The notes below the pieces were generated by a model. The model searched no databases, was not told the origin of the DNA, and worked only from the letters and a program-made list of their open reading frames with translations. A stretch of DNA of 39,621 bases from Chloroflexota bacterium. Lineage in GTDB: Bacteria; Chloroflexota; Anaerolineae; Anaerolineales; UBA11579. The stretch spans positions 1 to 39,621 of the forward strand of contig JAMCZK010000019.1 of the NCBI GenBank assembly GCA_023485685.1. Reading direction: 5' to 3'. Every line of letters starts with the position of its first letter. Position 1 is the first letter of the stretch. Positions 22,713 to 32,871 of the stretch are shown here, in pieces. The position numbers and the translations under genes were made by a program.

Positions 22713-22801
22713 ACGGTCACTATAGCTGTTAAGCGGCTTTTTACCCGTTGTCTATTGTCCCCGCTCCCAGGTGACATATGTCACCAACGGTTTTTCGACC
22801 G

Positions 22802-23539
22802 CTAAAGGACGGCTTGCACGGCAATCATGCCTGCCAGGGCAATGGTGACCACTGTCCCTACAGTGTTATGGCTGGTTTCCTCCAGAGCTTCGGGAATCAG
22901 GTCAGAAAACACCATCCATAGCATGGCCCCCGCTGCTAGTCCCAGGCCAAACGGAAGGAAGGGGCGGAAGTAAAGAACAAGGAGGAAGGCTGGCACCGCT
23001 ATTAAGGGCTGCGGAAGGCTGGAAAACACGCTCCATAGACTTGCCCGCAAGGGCGTGCTTCCCCTGGGGACTAGGACAAGACTAATGGCCAAGCCTTCGG
23101 GGATGTTGTGGATAGCTATAGCGGCAGCTATGAAGGTCCCCAGGGTTTCTCCACCTCCGTAAGCCACCCCTATGCCTATTCCTTCGGCGAAGGAGTGGAT
23201 GGTCATTATGCCGATGATCAAGAATCCACGGACACCGCCGGCAGTATTCAGGATATTCAGGTTTTCACCGTGATTATGTTCCAGGCGATTGCTTAGAAAC
23301 ATAATCAAGAGTAAACCGCTAAACGTACCCAATGTTAATAATCCAAGATTTATCGTTACCCCCTCATTAATAAGCCCCACCGACGCGCCGAGCATAAGAC
23401 CGGCAGCGGCCGCGTTGAAAATTCCAAGCCACTTGCGTGAAAATTGGCGGATCAGGAAAAAAGGCAGAGCGCCCAAGCCGGTGGCAATAGCCGTCCCTAA
23501 GGCAACCCAAAATACAGTCCAAGCATTGACAGGATTCAT
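22802..23539 (-). CDS. ZIP-family metal transporter (GufA-like)
   Basis: 245 residues with about eight hydrophobic segments. Metal-site motifs IHSFAEGIGIG (segment IV) and AIHNIPEGLAI (segment V) are both present, plus a cytoplasmic loop with LEHNHGEN that could bind metal. ZIP proteins bring Zn2+, and sometimes Fe2+ or Mn2+, into the cytoplasm. AAGGA lies nine bases before the ATG. Monocistronic; the small gene at 23586-23804 is upstream on the same strand and may share a transcript. Confidence 0.9.
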   Translation of the reverse strand: MNPVNAWTVFWVALGTAIATGLGALPFFLIRQFSRKWLGIFNAAAAGLMLGASVGLINEGVTINLGLLTLGTFSGLLLIMFLSNRLEHNHGENLNILNTAGGVRGFLIIGIMTIHSFAEGIGIGVAYGGGETLGTFIAAAIAIHNIPEGLAISLVLVPRGSTPLRASLWSVFSSLPQPLIAVPAFLLVLYFRPFLPFGLGLAAGAMLWMVFSDLIPEALEETSHNTVGTVVTIALAGMIAVQAVL

Positions 23540-23585
23540 CCAGCGTCCTTATGTAAAGTTATGCGGGAAAAAAATGCGGGAACTT

Positions 23586-23804
23586 TTATTCTGCCAGAGG
23601 CCGCTTCAGCACCACAGAAAATTCACCGGATAGCGAACCCGAGCGGGTGACTAGTTGCCAACCATCGGCGATCATGCCCTTTACATACTCATAGGGATCG
23701 GATTTTGCGGGCTGTTCCGGTGGCTGGAATTCGCCATCCACGACCTGCACCTCTCCGTGGGTGATCTTTAGTTCCAGGAATTCCCATTTGGGGAGGTTAG
23801 TCAT
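23586..23804 (-). CDS. Small hypothetical protein, DUF4177-like pattern
   Basis: 72 residues. It opens with WEFLELKITHGEVQVVDG and ends with GMIADGWQLVTRSGSLSGEF followed by SVVLKRP. The W-E-x-L...GW-LV layout resembles small DUF4177-type beta-alpha-beta proteins, but the match is only by eye. AGGTCAGGC precedes the ATG. It lies 46 bases upstream of the ZIP gene, possibly in one transcript. Function unknown. Confidence 0.65.
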   Translation of the reverse strand: MTNLPKWEFLELKITHGEVQVVDGEFQPPEQPAKSDPYEYVKGMIADGWQLVTRSGSLSGEFSVVLKRPLAE

Positions 23805-23823
23805 GCCTGACCTTTGCCATTAG

Positions 23824-23897
23824 TGGGCGAGATAGGACTCGAACCTACGACTTCTTCCTTGTAAGGGAAGCGCTCTAACCAACTGAGCTACTCGCCC
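23824..23897 (-). tRNA. tRNA-Val (anticodon TAC)
   Basis: 74 bases. Acceptor GGGCGAG/CTCGCCC, discriminator A, anticodon stem CTTCC/GGAAG with loop CTTACAA, T arm GTAGGTTCGAGTCCTAT. No CCA. A TATAAT on the minus strand at 23912-23907 ends nine bases before the 5' end. Confidence 0.95.
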
Positions 23898-23956
23898 GGC
23901 AAAAGAATTATACATGTTGGCCGGCGCTACGGCTTGCAATCTGAATTGCAAAATCT

Positions 23957-23985
23957 TTGCCCTGTGCAATTTTCTGTGCTATAGT
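23957..23985 (+). promoter_or_regulatory. Promoter of the MurR/RpiR gene, leaderless placement
   Basis: TTGCCC (23957-23962), 17 bases, TATAGT (23980-23985), seven bases, then ATG at 23993. The possible upstream TTG start coincides with the -35 box and is therefore not used. Confidence 0.7.
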
Positions 23986-23992
23986 TCGCCGC

Positions 23993-24850
23993 ATGCCTTC
24001 GGGCTCGTACGCGGAGCGCATCCGCTCGGCTCGTCCCAATCTCTCCAAAAGCTTTCAGCGTTTGGCTGATTATATACTGGATTCCTACGTGCAGGCCGCG
24101 TTAATGACGGCATCAGAATTAGCGCACGAAGTCGATGTGGATGCCGCCACCGTGGTGCGTTTTGCCCAGGCGCTGGATTATTCGGGCTTTCCCGATCTAC
24201 AAGACGAGATCAAAGCCCGGGTTCTGCAAGATATGCTCATCCACCAGAAGGAGGCAGCAGAAGCCGATACATTGGCTGGAGTTACGGATCGGACCTTCAA
24301 GGAGTTGGGCGATGCTGTCGAGCGCGCCCGCCGCTTAATGGACCCAACACCTCTGCAGGCATTATTAAAAGCGTTAGGCCAGGCAAAGAGAGTTCTTGTG
24401 CTTGCCGATGCTTTTGCTCAATCCGGAGCGGAAGAGCTGATGCGACACATGCAATCGGTGGGCATCACCGGGCACCGGCTGGCAACTGAAGAGGGGACCT
24501 TAGCGCGAAGCCTGGCGAGTGCAACGGATGGAGATTTGTTACTGGTATTGGATCTCTTCGGGAAAACTCCGCTCATTTCTTCAGCGCTGGCTCAGGCGCA
24601 GACCCTGGGACTTGGTCGAGCCGCTATTGTTGGCGGCGCATCGTTTGATTCAGCCAGAAGGGCTGATATTATCCTTGAGGTGCAGCCGCAAGAACAGAGC
24701 GATGCTGGGACGGTTGTACTGGGCGCGTTGGTGCATGCACTGGGTTCGGCTCTGCGGTGGCGATACCCGGAGCGCTTCAAGGAAAACCAAGCCAAGACGG
24801 AAAAGCTGTTGCGAAAATTATCCGCCCCCAGAACAGGGAGATCCAACTAG
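23993..24850 (+). CDS. MurR/RpiR-family transcriptional regulator
   Basis: 285 residues. N-terminal helix-turn-helix at about 5-80 (YAERIRSARPNLSKSFQRLA, then TASELAHEVDVDAATVVRFA), then a SIS sugar-phosphate-binding domain at about 115-260 (LGQAKRVLVLADAFAQSGAE, DGDLLLVLDLFGKTPLISSA). The SIS domain senses a phosphosugar and adjusts DNA binding. The start is set by the promoter at 23957-23985. The downstream FAH-family gene begins six bases after the stop, so the pair is an operon and the regulator may control it. The usual sugar-catabolic targets are not next to it. Confidence 0.88.
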   Translation: MPSGSYAERIRSARPNLSKSFQRLADYILDSYVQAALMTASELAHEVDVDAATVVRFAQALDYSGFPDLQDEIKARVLQDMLIHQKEAAEADTLAGVTDRTFKELGDAVERARRLMDPTPLQALLKALGQAKRVLVLADAFAQSGAEELMRHMQSVGITGHRLATEEGTLARSLASATDGDLLLVLDLFGKTPLISSALAQAQTLGLGRAAIVGGASFDSARRADIILEVQPQEQSDAGTVVLGALVHALGSALRWRYPERFKENQAKTEKLLRKLSAPRTGRSN

Positions 24851-24856
24851 GCGCCC

Positions 24857-25627
24857 ATGCGCATAATTCGATACATCGACAAAAACGATCAACCCCAATT
24901 TGGCTGGGTTTTGGAAGATAAGGCTGGCCTGATCGAAGGGTCACTCTTCGCGTCATTCCGCAGAAACTCTGCGGATCTACCGCTGGATGGTTTGCGATTA
25001 CTGCCGCCTGTTGCTCCAACCAAGATCATCTGCGTGGGGCGCAATTATGTCGCCCACGCGCAGGAGCATGACGCCGAAGTCCCCGAGGTCCCTCTATTGT
25101 TCCTAAAGCCTCCATCTTCAGTGATCGGCCCCGGCGAGACGATCCTTTTACCGCCACAGTCTCAGCGAGTCGAACACGAAGCGGAACTGGCTGTTGTCAT
25201 CGGAAAGCGCTCTCGCTGGCTGGATCTCGAAGGCGCCAAAGATGCCATTCTGGGTTATACGATTGCCAACGACGTTACCGCCAGGGACTTGCAACGCCGT
25301 GACGGGCAGTGGACGCGCGGCAAAGGCTTCGACACCTTCTGTCCGCTGGGCCCGTGGATCGAGACCGAATTGGATCCCGCGGACGCGGTGATTACGTGCA
25401 CAGTCAATGGTGAGTTACGCCAGATGGGCTCCACCCGGGACATGGTGTTCCCCGTGCGGCAATTAGTGGCTTACGCCTCCTCGGTCATGACCCTGGAGCC
25501 CGGCGACTTGTTGCTCACCGGTACGCCGGCGGGAGTAGGATTGCTGGCAGATGGCGATGAATTGGTCACTAGCATTGAGGGCATTGGCGAGCTGCGTAAT
25601 CCAGTGAGGGCTGAACAACCCCACTAG
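24857..25627 (+). CDS. Fumarylacetoacetate hydrolase-family protein
   Basis: 256 residues. Family signatures: KIICVGRNYVAHAQEHDAEV near 55-75, LFLKPPSSVIGPGETI, the metal-binding Glu pair in HEAELAVVIGK, YTIANDVTARDLQ and LTGTPAGVG near the C-terminus. Members split C-C bonds of or hydrate 2-oxo-4-enoates, or act as oxaloacetate decarboxylase or acylpyruvase; the length and motifs fit the short FAHD1-like group. Operon with the MurR/RpiR regulator. Followed by a structured repeat and a terminator. Confidence 0.9.
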   Translation: MRIIRYIDKNDQPQFGWVLEDKAGLIEGSLFASFRRNSADLPLDGLRLLPPVAPTKIICVGRNYVAHAQEHDAEVPEVPLLFLKPPSSVIGPGETILLPPQSQRVEHEAELAVVIGKRSRWLDLEGAKDAILGYTIANDVTARDLQRRDGQWTRGKGFDTFCPLGPWIETELDPADAVITCTVNGELRQMGSTRDMVFPVRQLVAYASSVMTLEPGDLLLTGTPAGVGLLADGDELVTSIEGIGELRNPVRAEQPH

Positions 25628-25629
25628 TT

Positions 25630-25686
25630 GATTGCTTCGTCGGCCGTTGGCCTCCTCGCAACAGCGGAAAGCAAAGCTTTCCTTGG
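25630..25686. repeat. Structured intergenic repeat, copy A
   Basis: GATTGCTTCGTCGGC, then stem GGCC-GTT-GGCC, TCCTCGCAAC, then stem GGAAAGC-AAA-GCTTTCC, then TTGG. Copy B at 38492-38554 has the same flanks, but different stem sequences that still pair. Confidence 0.8.
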
Positions 25687-25711
25687 ACCGCTCGAATTCG
25701 AGCGGTCTTTT
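25686..25711 (+). terminator. Terminator of the regulator-FAH operon
   Basis: GACCGCTCGAA-TTCGAGCGGTC followed by TTTTCGTTT; a perfect 11-bp palindrome directly after repeat copy A. Confidence 0.88.
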
Positions 25712-25714
25712 CGT

Positions 25715-26044
25715 TTAAAACGAGTCTTTCACTTGCGCCCCAGGCGCCAGGCGCTTTACATCTTCGATACCCGCATCGCGATTGTCGGCGTCCTTATACA
25801 TTTCACTGGTGCCGATAACTTCGTGATTGGCGGCGCGCAGGGTGAAGAAGAACTGGCCGTTGGTGGCTGTTTCCCTGGTATAACGCGCGTCATTGGGCGC
25901 ATTTTCCTTTACAGAATTGATGCCATTGTGGGCGCCACCCTTGTCTTTATAGCCTTCACTATGCAGGATTTTTTCGCCATTGTCGGCTTTCAGGTTGAAA
26001 CGAAATTCATTTTTCGAGTCTTTGTAGATTTCGAAAGCGGCCAC
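25715..26044 (-). CDS. YegP/DUF1508-family protein
   Basis: 109 residues from GTG at 26044. GAGGAGG lies five bases before the GTG and decides the start against a longer frame. Two tandem copies of the DUF1508 motif are visible: FEIYKDSKNEFRFNLKADNG then EKILHSEGYKDKGGAHNGI, and again GQFFFTLRAANHEVIGTSEM then YKDADNRDAGIEDV. This is a small compact cytoplasmic fold with no proven function, often in stress- or redox-linked contexts. It is convergent with the FAH operon. Confidence 0.88.
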   Translation of the reverse strand: MAAFEIYKDSKNEFRFNLKADNGEKILHSEGYKDKGGAHNGINSVKENAPNDARYTRETATNGQFFFTLRAANHEVIGTSEMYKDADNRDAGIEDVKRLAPGAQVKDSF

Positions 26045-26103
26045 AAACACCTCCTCACTAGTCAAACAATGGGTTAATTTTAGCATAGGCGGTCGGTGTC
26101 AAA

Positions 26104-26137
26104 ATAAAAGAGGCGCTTTGATAAGCGCCTCTTTTAT
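26104..26137. terminator. Terminator of the NBR1-Ig lipoprotein gene
   Basis: ATAAAAGAGGCGCTT-TGAT-AAGCGCCTCTTTTAT, symmetric A/T tracts; follows the stop at 26153 on the minus strand. Confidence 0.9.
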
Positions 26138-26152
26138 CGGAGCTATGATTGG

Positions 26153-27325
26153 TTATTGATTCTCGATCATAGGCACAAACCAGAAAGCATTAGCCTGCGC
26201 GAAGTTGTTGTTGCCGGTGTCCACCGTAAGAACGAAGTTCAGTTCTTTGCCGGCCAGCGAAGACAAGTCGATGTCGATATCGCGCACCAGTTCATCGAAT
26301 TTTTCGTCCCAGGTGCCCAGCACGACTTCGTCGCCATTTGGTTTGATGTAGCTAAGCGTGAAGGTCACGCGGCAATTGGGATTGTTATCCAGGCAGCCGA
26401 TGGTAGCCACGAAGTGATCGTCATCCTTTACCTCATAGTCCGGGAAGACGCCACGTATCCAGCCGTTGCCTTCGTGGGAAGGACGCATCCAAATGGCAGG
26501 TTCATTCTCTTTGACGCCTGTTTCCAGTTCAGGATCCTGCAGTACAAGAACGAAACCGTTGTCACCTTGGTTCGCGCCTGGGCAGGGTAGGTTATTCTTG
26601 GAATGACTGTCCCAATCGGCATCGCAGAAATTGTCTGCAAAGTCATACTTGATTTTTCCGGAGCTCGTGGTGCCGCCAGTACCCACTTTGATGAGTGCGA
26701 AGAAGGGCACTCCCGCCGAGCCGCCAGACCCGCCAACGCCAAAGGTCGCACCGCTGTCGCTGCGAATGACCCAGTTGCTGGTGTAGGTGCCGTTCTTGTC
26801 GGGGGCCTCCATGGGAATGGAAATGTTCACCGTTTCACCGGGGCTCACGTCCTCAGACAGGTCGTAGCTGGCTTTGTTGGCCAGGTTGGTGCCGGAGCTG
26901 AACACGACGGTGTAATCCTCGTCCCAAGTACAAGTACCCGTGTTCTTGATGCGCCAGGTCTTGGTGAAGTCTTCGCCCTTGCTCATCTTTGTGCCGTCCT
27001 TGACCGTGACGTCAGAGATGAAGGCGGCCTGGTTGCACACCGCGGCCGGGGTGTTCGTGACTGGAACTGGGGTGTTGCTGGCAGTCGCAGTCGGCTGAGA
27101 CGGCGAAGGGGTAGCCGTCGTGACCAGTGGGGTGTTCGTGGCTGCCGGGGCTTCTGTAGCCACCTGGCCCTGGGCAATCAGGGTGCCCGCCACCTGGGTG
27201 TAAAGTGCGTTGATATCCTGGGTGGGGGAAGTCTCTTGTGTTGGGGCGCGACAAGCGCTTAGCACGATAAGGGCAGTGAAGGCCAAACCCAGGATCTTGT
27301 GGATATTGTGTTTGTTGAGGTGCAT
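26153..27325 (-). CDS. NBR1-Ig-like domain surface lipoprotein
   Basis: 390 residues from ATG 27325 (GGGAG seven bases upstream). Signal with LSAC lipobox, a Thr/Pro/Ala linker to about 95 (TPVPVTNTPAAV), then an NBR1-type Ig domain at about 97-205 recognised by FTKTWRIKNTGTCTWDEDYT and the PGETVNISIPMEAPDKNGTY strand. After it comes a second beta domain (IKYDFADNFCDADWDS to the end) resembling a jelly-roll binding module. Probably displayed outside the cell, binding a carbohydrate or a protein. Single gene. Confidence 0.82.
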   Translation of the reverse strand: MHLNKHNIHKILGLAFTALIVLSACRAPTQETSPTQDINALYTQVAGTLIAQGQVATEAPAATNTPLVTTATPSPSQPTATASNTPVPVTNTPAAVCNQAAFISDVTVKDGTKMSKGEDFTKTWRIKNTGTCTWDEDYTVVFSSGTNLANKASYDLSEDVSPGETVNISIPMEAPDKNGTYTSNWVIRSDSGATFGVGGSGGSAGVPFFALIKVGTGGTTSSGKIKYDFADNFCDADWDSHSKNNLPCPGANQGDNGFVLVLQDPELETGVKENEPAIWMRPSHEGNGWIRGVFPDYEVKDDDHFVATIGCLDNNPNCRVTFTLSYIKPNGDEVVLGTWDEKFDELVRDIDIDLSSLAGKELNFVLTVDTGNNNFAQANAFWFVPMIENQ

Positions 27326-27529
27326 AGTCACTCTCCCGCGGGAACGTCTATCAAGTAAATTGTAGCACTGCTACGCGTGATAGGAGTCGCAATAGCAGTG
27401 CTGATTTGTGTTCTTAACGTTGCAAGGATTGTTCCAGTTCCCGCTAGTTTTCGGTTACGCTAGTCCCGAGCTCGCCGCCTATAAGTGTGTTCTGAGAGGA
27501 TTTATTGCTGATATAATCTCAATTCGCAT

Positions 27530-27603
27530 CGGGGCGTGGCGCAGTCCGGTAGCGCACTTGCATGGGGTGCAAGGGGTCGGAGGTTCAAATCCTCTCGCCC
27601 CGA
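27530..27603 (+). tRNA. tRNA-Pro (anticodon GGG)
   Basis: 74 bases. Acceptor CGGGGCG/CGCCCCG, discriminator A, D arm GGCGCAGTCCGGTAGCGC, anticodon stem CTTGC/GCAAG with loop ATGGGGT, T arm GGAGGTTCAAATCCTCT. CCA is not directly encoded. TATAAT at 27512-27517 lies 12 bases upstream; a terminator follows. Otherwise the 27332-27529 gap is empty. Confidence 0.95.
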
Positions 27604-27607
27604 CACC

Positions 27608-27635
27608 AAAAGACCGTCGACATGACGGTCTTTTT
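27608..27635 (+). terminator. Terminator of tRNA-Pro
   Basis: AAAAGACCGTC-GACAT-GACGGTCTTTTT; symmetric, so it may also serve valS on the other strand. Confidence 0.88.
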
Positions 27636-27658
27636 GATTCAGTATATTCGAAAGGGAA

Positions 27659-30376
<2,718 letters not shown>

Positions 30377-30390
30377 GCTGCCCTCCAGTT

Positions 30391-30675
30391 AAAAACAAAA
30401 ACGCCCTCGTCGTGAGGACGGAAGGCGCTCCGCGGTACCACCTCGCTTCAGCAGGCTACGCTACAACCCTGCTACGCTTGAGAGCTATATCGGGCAAACC
30501 CGCACCGGTCTAGTAGGCGAAAGAAAGAACGCTTTGCGTTTCTTTCTTTCGCTATTCTTCGGTGGAAGACCAGGCGACCTTCAGCGGCGGCAACTCGGGG
30601 GGCTTTCAACCCATGGCCACTCCCTCTCTGGGAGCGCCAGCCGCATACTCTTCCTGGCAATCTATATTTTTTGTT
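30391..30675 (-). promoter_or_regulatory. T-box riboswitch leader of valS
   Basis: Minus strand. Stem I begins with GAAGAGTA (AGTA at 30649-30646), the GA motif CAGAGAGG (30631-30624) and, at its 3' side, GAAGGTCGCC with a GTC valine codon (30578-30576) as the likely specifier. A long stem follows (GCGAAAGAAAG...CTTTCTTTCGC). The T-box AGGTGGTACCGCG is at 30443-30431. Its UGGU would pair with ACCA, which fits the A discriminator of both tRNA-Val genes here. Terminator: CGTCCTC-ACGAC-GAGGGCG (30420-30402) and T11 broken by one G. Uncharged tRNA-Val should cause read-through into valS. Confidence 0.93.
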
Positions 30676-30681
30676 GAGAGC

Positions 30682-30710
30682 ATTATACAGAAGCGAGGGA
30701 GAGCTGTCAA
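30682..30710 (-). promoter_or_regulatory. Promoter of the valS T-box transcript
   Basis: Perfect consensus on the minus strand: TTGACA (30710-30705), 17 bases, TATAAT (30687-30682). Start of transcription near 30675. Confidence 0.9.
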
Positions 30711-30794
30711 ACTACGCAGCTAGTGAAATAAATCACAATTCTTGACTGCGCCTGGTGCCTATGCTATTCTTCGCCAGTTCTCACCGAGGAGTAA

Positions 30795-31661
30795 ATGCAT
30801 CACGAGCGCATCGCTGAAAACGTATACGTCTTCCAGAGCAGCCTGTATGCCCAAGTGACCGCGGGGGTGATCACAGGGCCCGATGGGGCCGTGCTCATCG
30901 ACACGCTGGCACTGCCTGAGGAAACCCGGCAGCTAAGTGCGTTCATCGAGCGGGATTTGCGCGCCCCAGTTCGCTATATCATCAATACTCATTACCACGC
31001 CGATCATAGTTGGGGCAACAGTTTCTTCCCGGGTGCTACTGTAATCGCCCACACGGAATGCTACGAAATGCTAAGGACGCGGGGGGTCGCGGCGCTGGAA
31101 GCTGAAAAGAGTGAAAACCAGCAATTACGTAACGTTGAGATCGTCCTGCCCAGTCTCACCTTTGAAAGAGGCGAATTGAATATCCAGGTGGGGAAAAAGA
31201 CGCTGAGTGTATTCCCCCTTCCGGGGCACAGCGCGGATTCCATCGCGGTACTCGTGGAAGAGGACCGCATCTTGTTCAGCGGAGACACTTTCATGGCGCT
31301 GCCCACCATCGTGGACGGCGACATCGACGACATGATCTCGTCGCTGAAAAAAATCGGCAAGATGGGCCTGGAGAATCTGGTGCCCGGCCACGGCGAGATC
31401 GTGCTGCGCGGCGAAATCGAGGCCGCCCTGCGCGCCGACTTGAACTACCTGAACGAGATCCGCAAGGTTGTTCGCGGCGCCTCCCGGCGCCGATATCCCC
31501 TGGACATCCTCGAGAATATTCATGTCGAAGATTGCGGTAAGAGCCGCGTGCTCATCGCCGGATTGGCGGAACAATTGCATCATCGCAATTTGACCGCCTT
31601 GTATAGGCAGGAATATGGGAAAGTGCCCGAGGGATCGGAGATGTATTTCGAGGGGAAATAA
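30795..31661 (+). CDS. MBL-fold metallohydrolase
   Basis: 288 residues with GAGGAG before the ATG. THYHADHSWGN places the zinc motif H-x-H-x-D-H at 66-71; GHSADSIAVL and SGDTF supply the further His and Asp, and PGHG a later His. The N-terminus (ENVYVFQSSLYAQVTAGVIT) is typical of glyoxalase II-like or quinoprotein-relay-type MBL proteins. A hydrolase, substrate unknown, probably cytoplasmic. It is divergent from valS and convergent with plsY across a 14-bp inverted repeat. Confidence 0.87.
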   Translation: MHHERIAENVYVFQSSLYAQVTAGVITGPDGAVLIDTLALPEETRQLSAFIERDLRAPVRYIINTHYHADHSWGNSFFPGATVIAHTECYEMLRTRGVAALEAEKSENQQLRNVEIVLPSLTFERGELNIQVGKKTLSVFPLPGHSADSIAVLVEEDRILFSGDTFMALPTIVDGDIDDMISSLKKIGKMGLENLVPGHGEIVLRGEIEAALRADLNYLNEIRKVVRGASRRRYPLDILENIHVEDCGKSRVLIAGLAEQLHHRNLTALYRQEYGKVPEGSEMYFEGK

Positions 31662-31708
31662 ATGACTAATAACAAAAAGCCATTAGGCAAAGCTTGTTAT
31701 TAGTCATT
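31661..31708. terminator. Hairpin between MBL hydrolase and plsY
   Basis: AATGACTAATAACAA (31661-31675) and TTGTTATTAGTCATT (31694-31708), a perfect 15-bp AT-rich stem with an 18-base loop. It overlaps the last base of the MBL stop and the end of plsY. The T tracts are weak, so it may act as a barrier between convergent genes more than as a classic terminator. Confidence 0.55.
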
Positions 31709-32360
31709 GGTTATTCTTTCTCGCCCTAAACCCATGCAGTCTTTCTGTTCCTTCACGGAGGCGCTTGAGATTAGGGCGGAGTGCCCAGATCAGAAGCAAA
31801 AGGGCGATGATTCCAAAAATAATGTATTCGATGGGAAAATAACCCAACAACGCACCCACACCAAAGATCAGAACCCCCATCACTCCGGCGCTAAGCGTGG
31901 TGACCGAGGCGTAGCCAACGAAGTAATAGATAAAAAGTCCGATAGGCAGCATGAGGTAGAGGCTGGGCAACCAGATTCCGGTGGCGCCGCCGACAACAGG
32001 TGCACCGCCGGCGCCGCCGCCAAGAACCAGCTTGCCTTGTTTGTTTCGCTGCACCAGAAACATCGAATAGTTGTGTCCCAGCACCGCGGCGGCAGGCGCC
32101 AGGGCCGCGCCCAGTGCATCGCCGGGCAATAAGCTCATGGCAATTTGCACTGCGAAATAAGCCTTGAGGCCATCCAAAATGCCGGTTAGGATGCCGACCC
32201 AGGCGCCGGCGGCTCGCATTGCGTTCGTGCCGCCAGAGCGGCCGCTATGGATCTCGCGAATGTCTTGACCCGTGGTCAGACGCACGAGCATGTAGCCAAA
32301 AGGGATAGACCCCAGGATATAGCCAACCAAGATGACGCCTAATAGAGGAAAAATTTGCAT
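31704..32360 (-). CDS. plsY: Glycerol-3-phosphate acyltransferase PlsY
   Basis: 218 residues with five or more membrane segments. Family motifs: GSIPFGYMLVRLTTGQDIRE near 17-36, HSGRSGGTNAMRAAG (S-G-x-x-G-GTN) and GHNYSMFLVQRNKQGK (the usual phosphate-binding H-N and KGGK region, here K-QGK). It transfers an acyl group from acyl-phosphate to glycerol-3-phosphate in the first step of phospholipid synthesis. AGGAG lies about ten bases before the ATG. Confidence 0.92.
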   Translation of the reverse strand: MQIFPLLGVILVGYILGSIPFGYMLVRLTTGQDIREIHSGRSGGTNAMRAAGAWVGILTGILDGLKAYFAVQIAMSLLPGDALGAALAPAAAVLGHNYSMFLVQRNKQGKLVLGGGAGGAPVVGGATGIWLPSLYLMLPIGLFIYYFVGYASVTTLSAGVMGVLIFGVGALLGYFPIEYIIFGIIALLLLIWALRPNLKRLREGTERLHGFRARKNNQ

Positions 32361-32414
32361 GCGACGAGACTCCTAAAAGGAAGGATTGTGGAACAGTGAG
32401 AGAAACACAGGGAC

Positions 32415-32855
32415 TTAGGGCGAGTTGCTCAGCCGGAATTTCAGTGGTTTGAACTTGCTACCCTCAAGAAGAAATGGCATGCAAATCCATTCATGATTGT
32501 CCAGTGACCAAATCAATTGAGGAATTTCCAGGTAGCTCAACTCATCCAGATCAGTCTTGGATGGGGTGGTCGGACCTGCGGGGTGCGAGTGGTAAACAGC
32601 CAACAAGTCCAAACCGGCTTCTGCAATGGCCATCATAGCCTGCACCTGCTGGTGTGGATTCATGCGGAAGTAGACGCTGCTGGCTTCTTCGTTATCGATC
32701 GGAAATATGCTCATGCTAATTCCTTGTCGCCCGCCGATCAGGCCACAGGCCTCCAGCGGGGCGGCGGCCGCCACCTGAGCGCGCATCTGCTCCCAGTGGG
32801 ATTGGGTGATGGTCAACCTTATGAAGGTTGGACTTGCTTTACGCACGAGTTTCAA
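32415..32855 (-). CDS. JAMM/MPN-domain metalloprotease-like protein
   Basis: 146 residues. Full JAMM set: Glu35 in PLEACGL, His89 and His91 in YHSHPAG, Ser99 and Asp102 in PSKTD, exactly H-x-H-x7-S-x2-D. Bacterial members of this size remove C-terminal residues from ubiquitin-like carriers (ThiS, MoaD, CysO types). TTG at 32855 is the likely start, with AAGG six bases upstream; a GTG three codons later is possible. No carrier protein or E1-like gene is adjacent, so its partner is elsewhere. It follows the membrane-protein gene by 16 bases, so they are probably co-transcribed. Confidence 0.85.
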   Translation of the reverse strand: MKLVRKASPTFIRLTITQSHWEQMRAQVAAAAPLEACGLIGGRQGISMSIFPIDNEEASSVYFRMNPHQQVQAMMAIAEAGLDLLAVYHSHPAGPTTPSKTDLDELSYLEIPQLIWSLDNHEWICMPFLLEGSKFKPLKFRLSNSP

Positions 32856-32871
32856 AAAACCTTCGCAAGGT

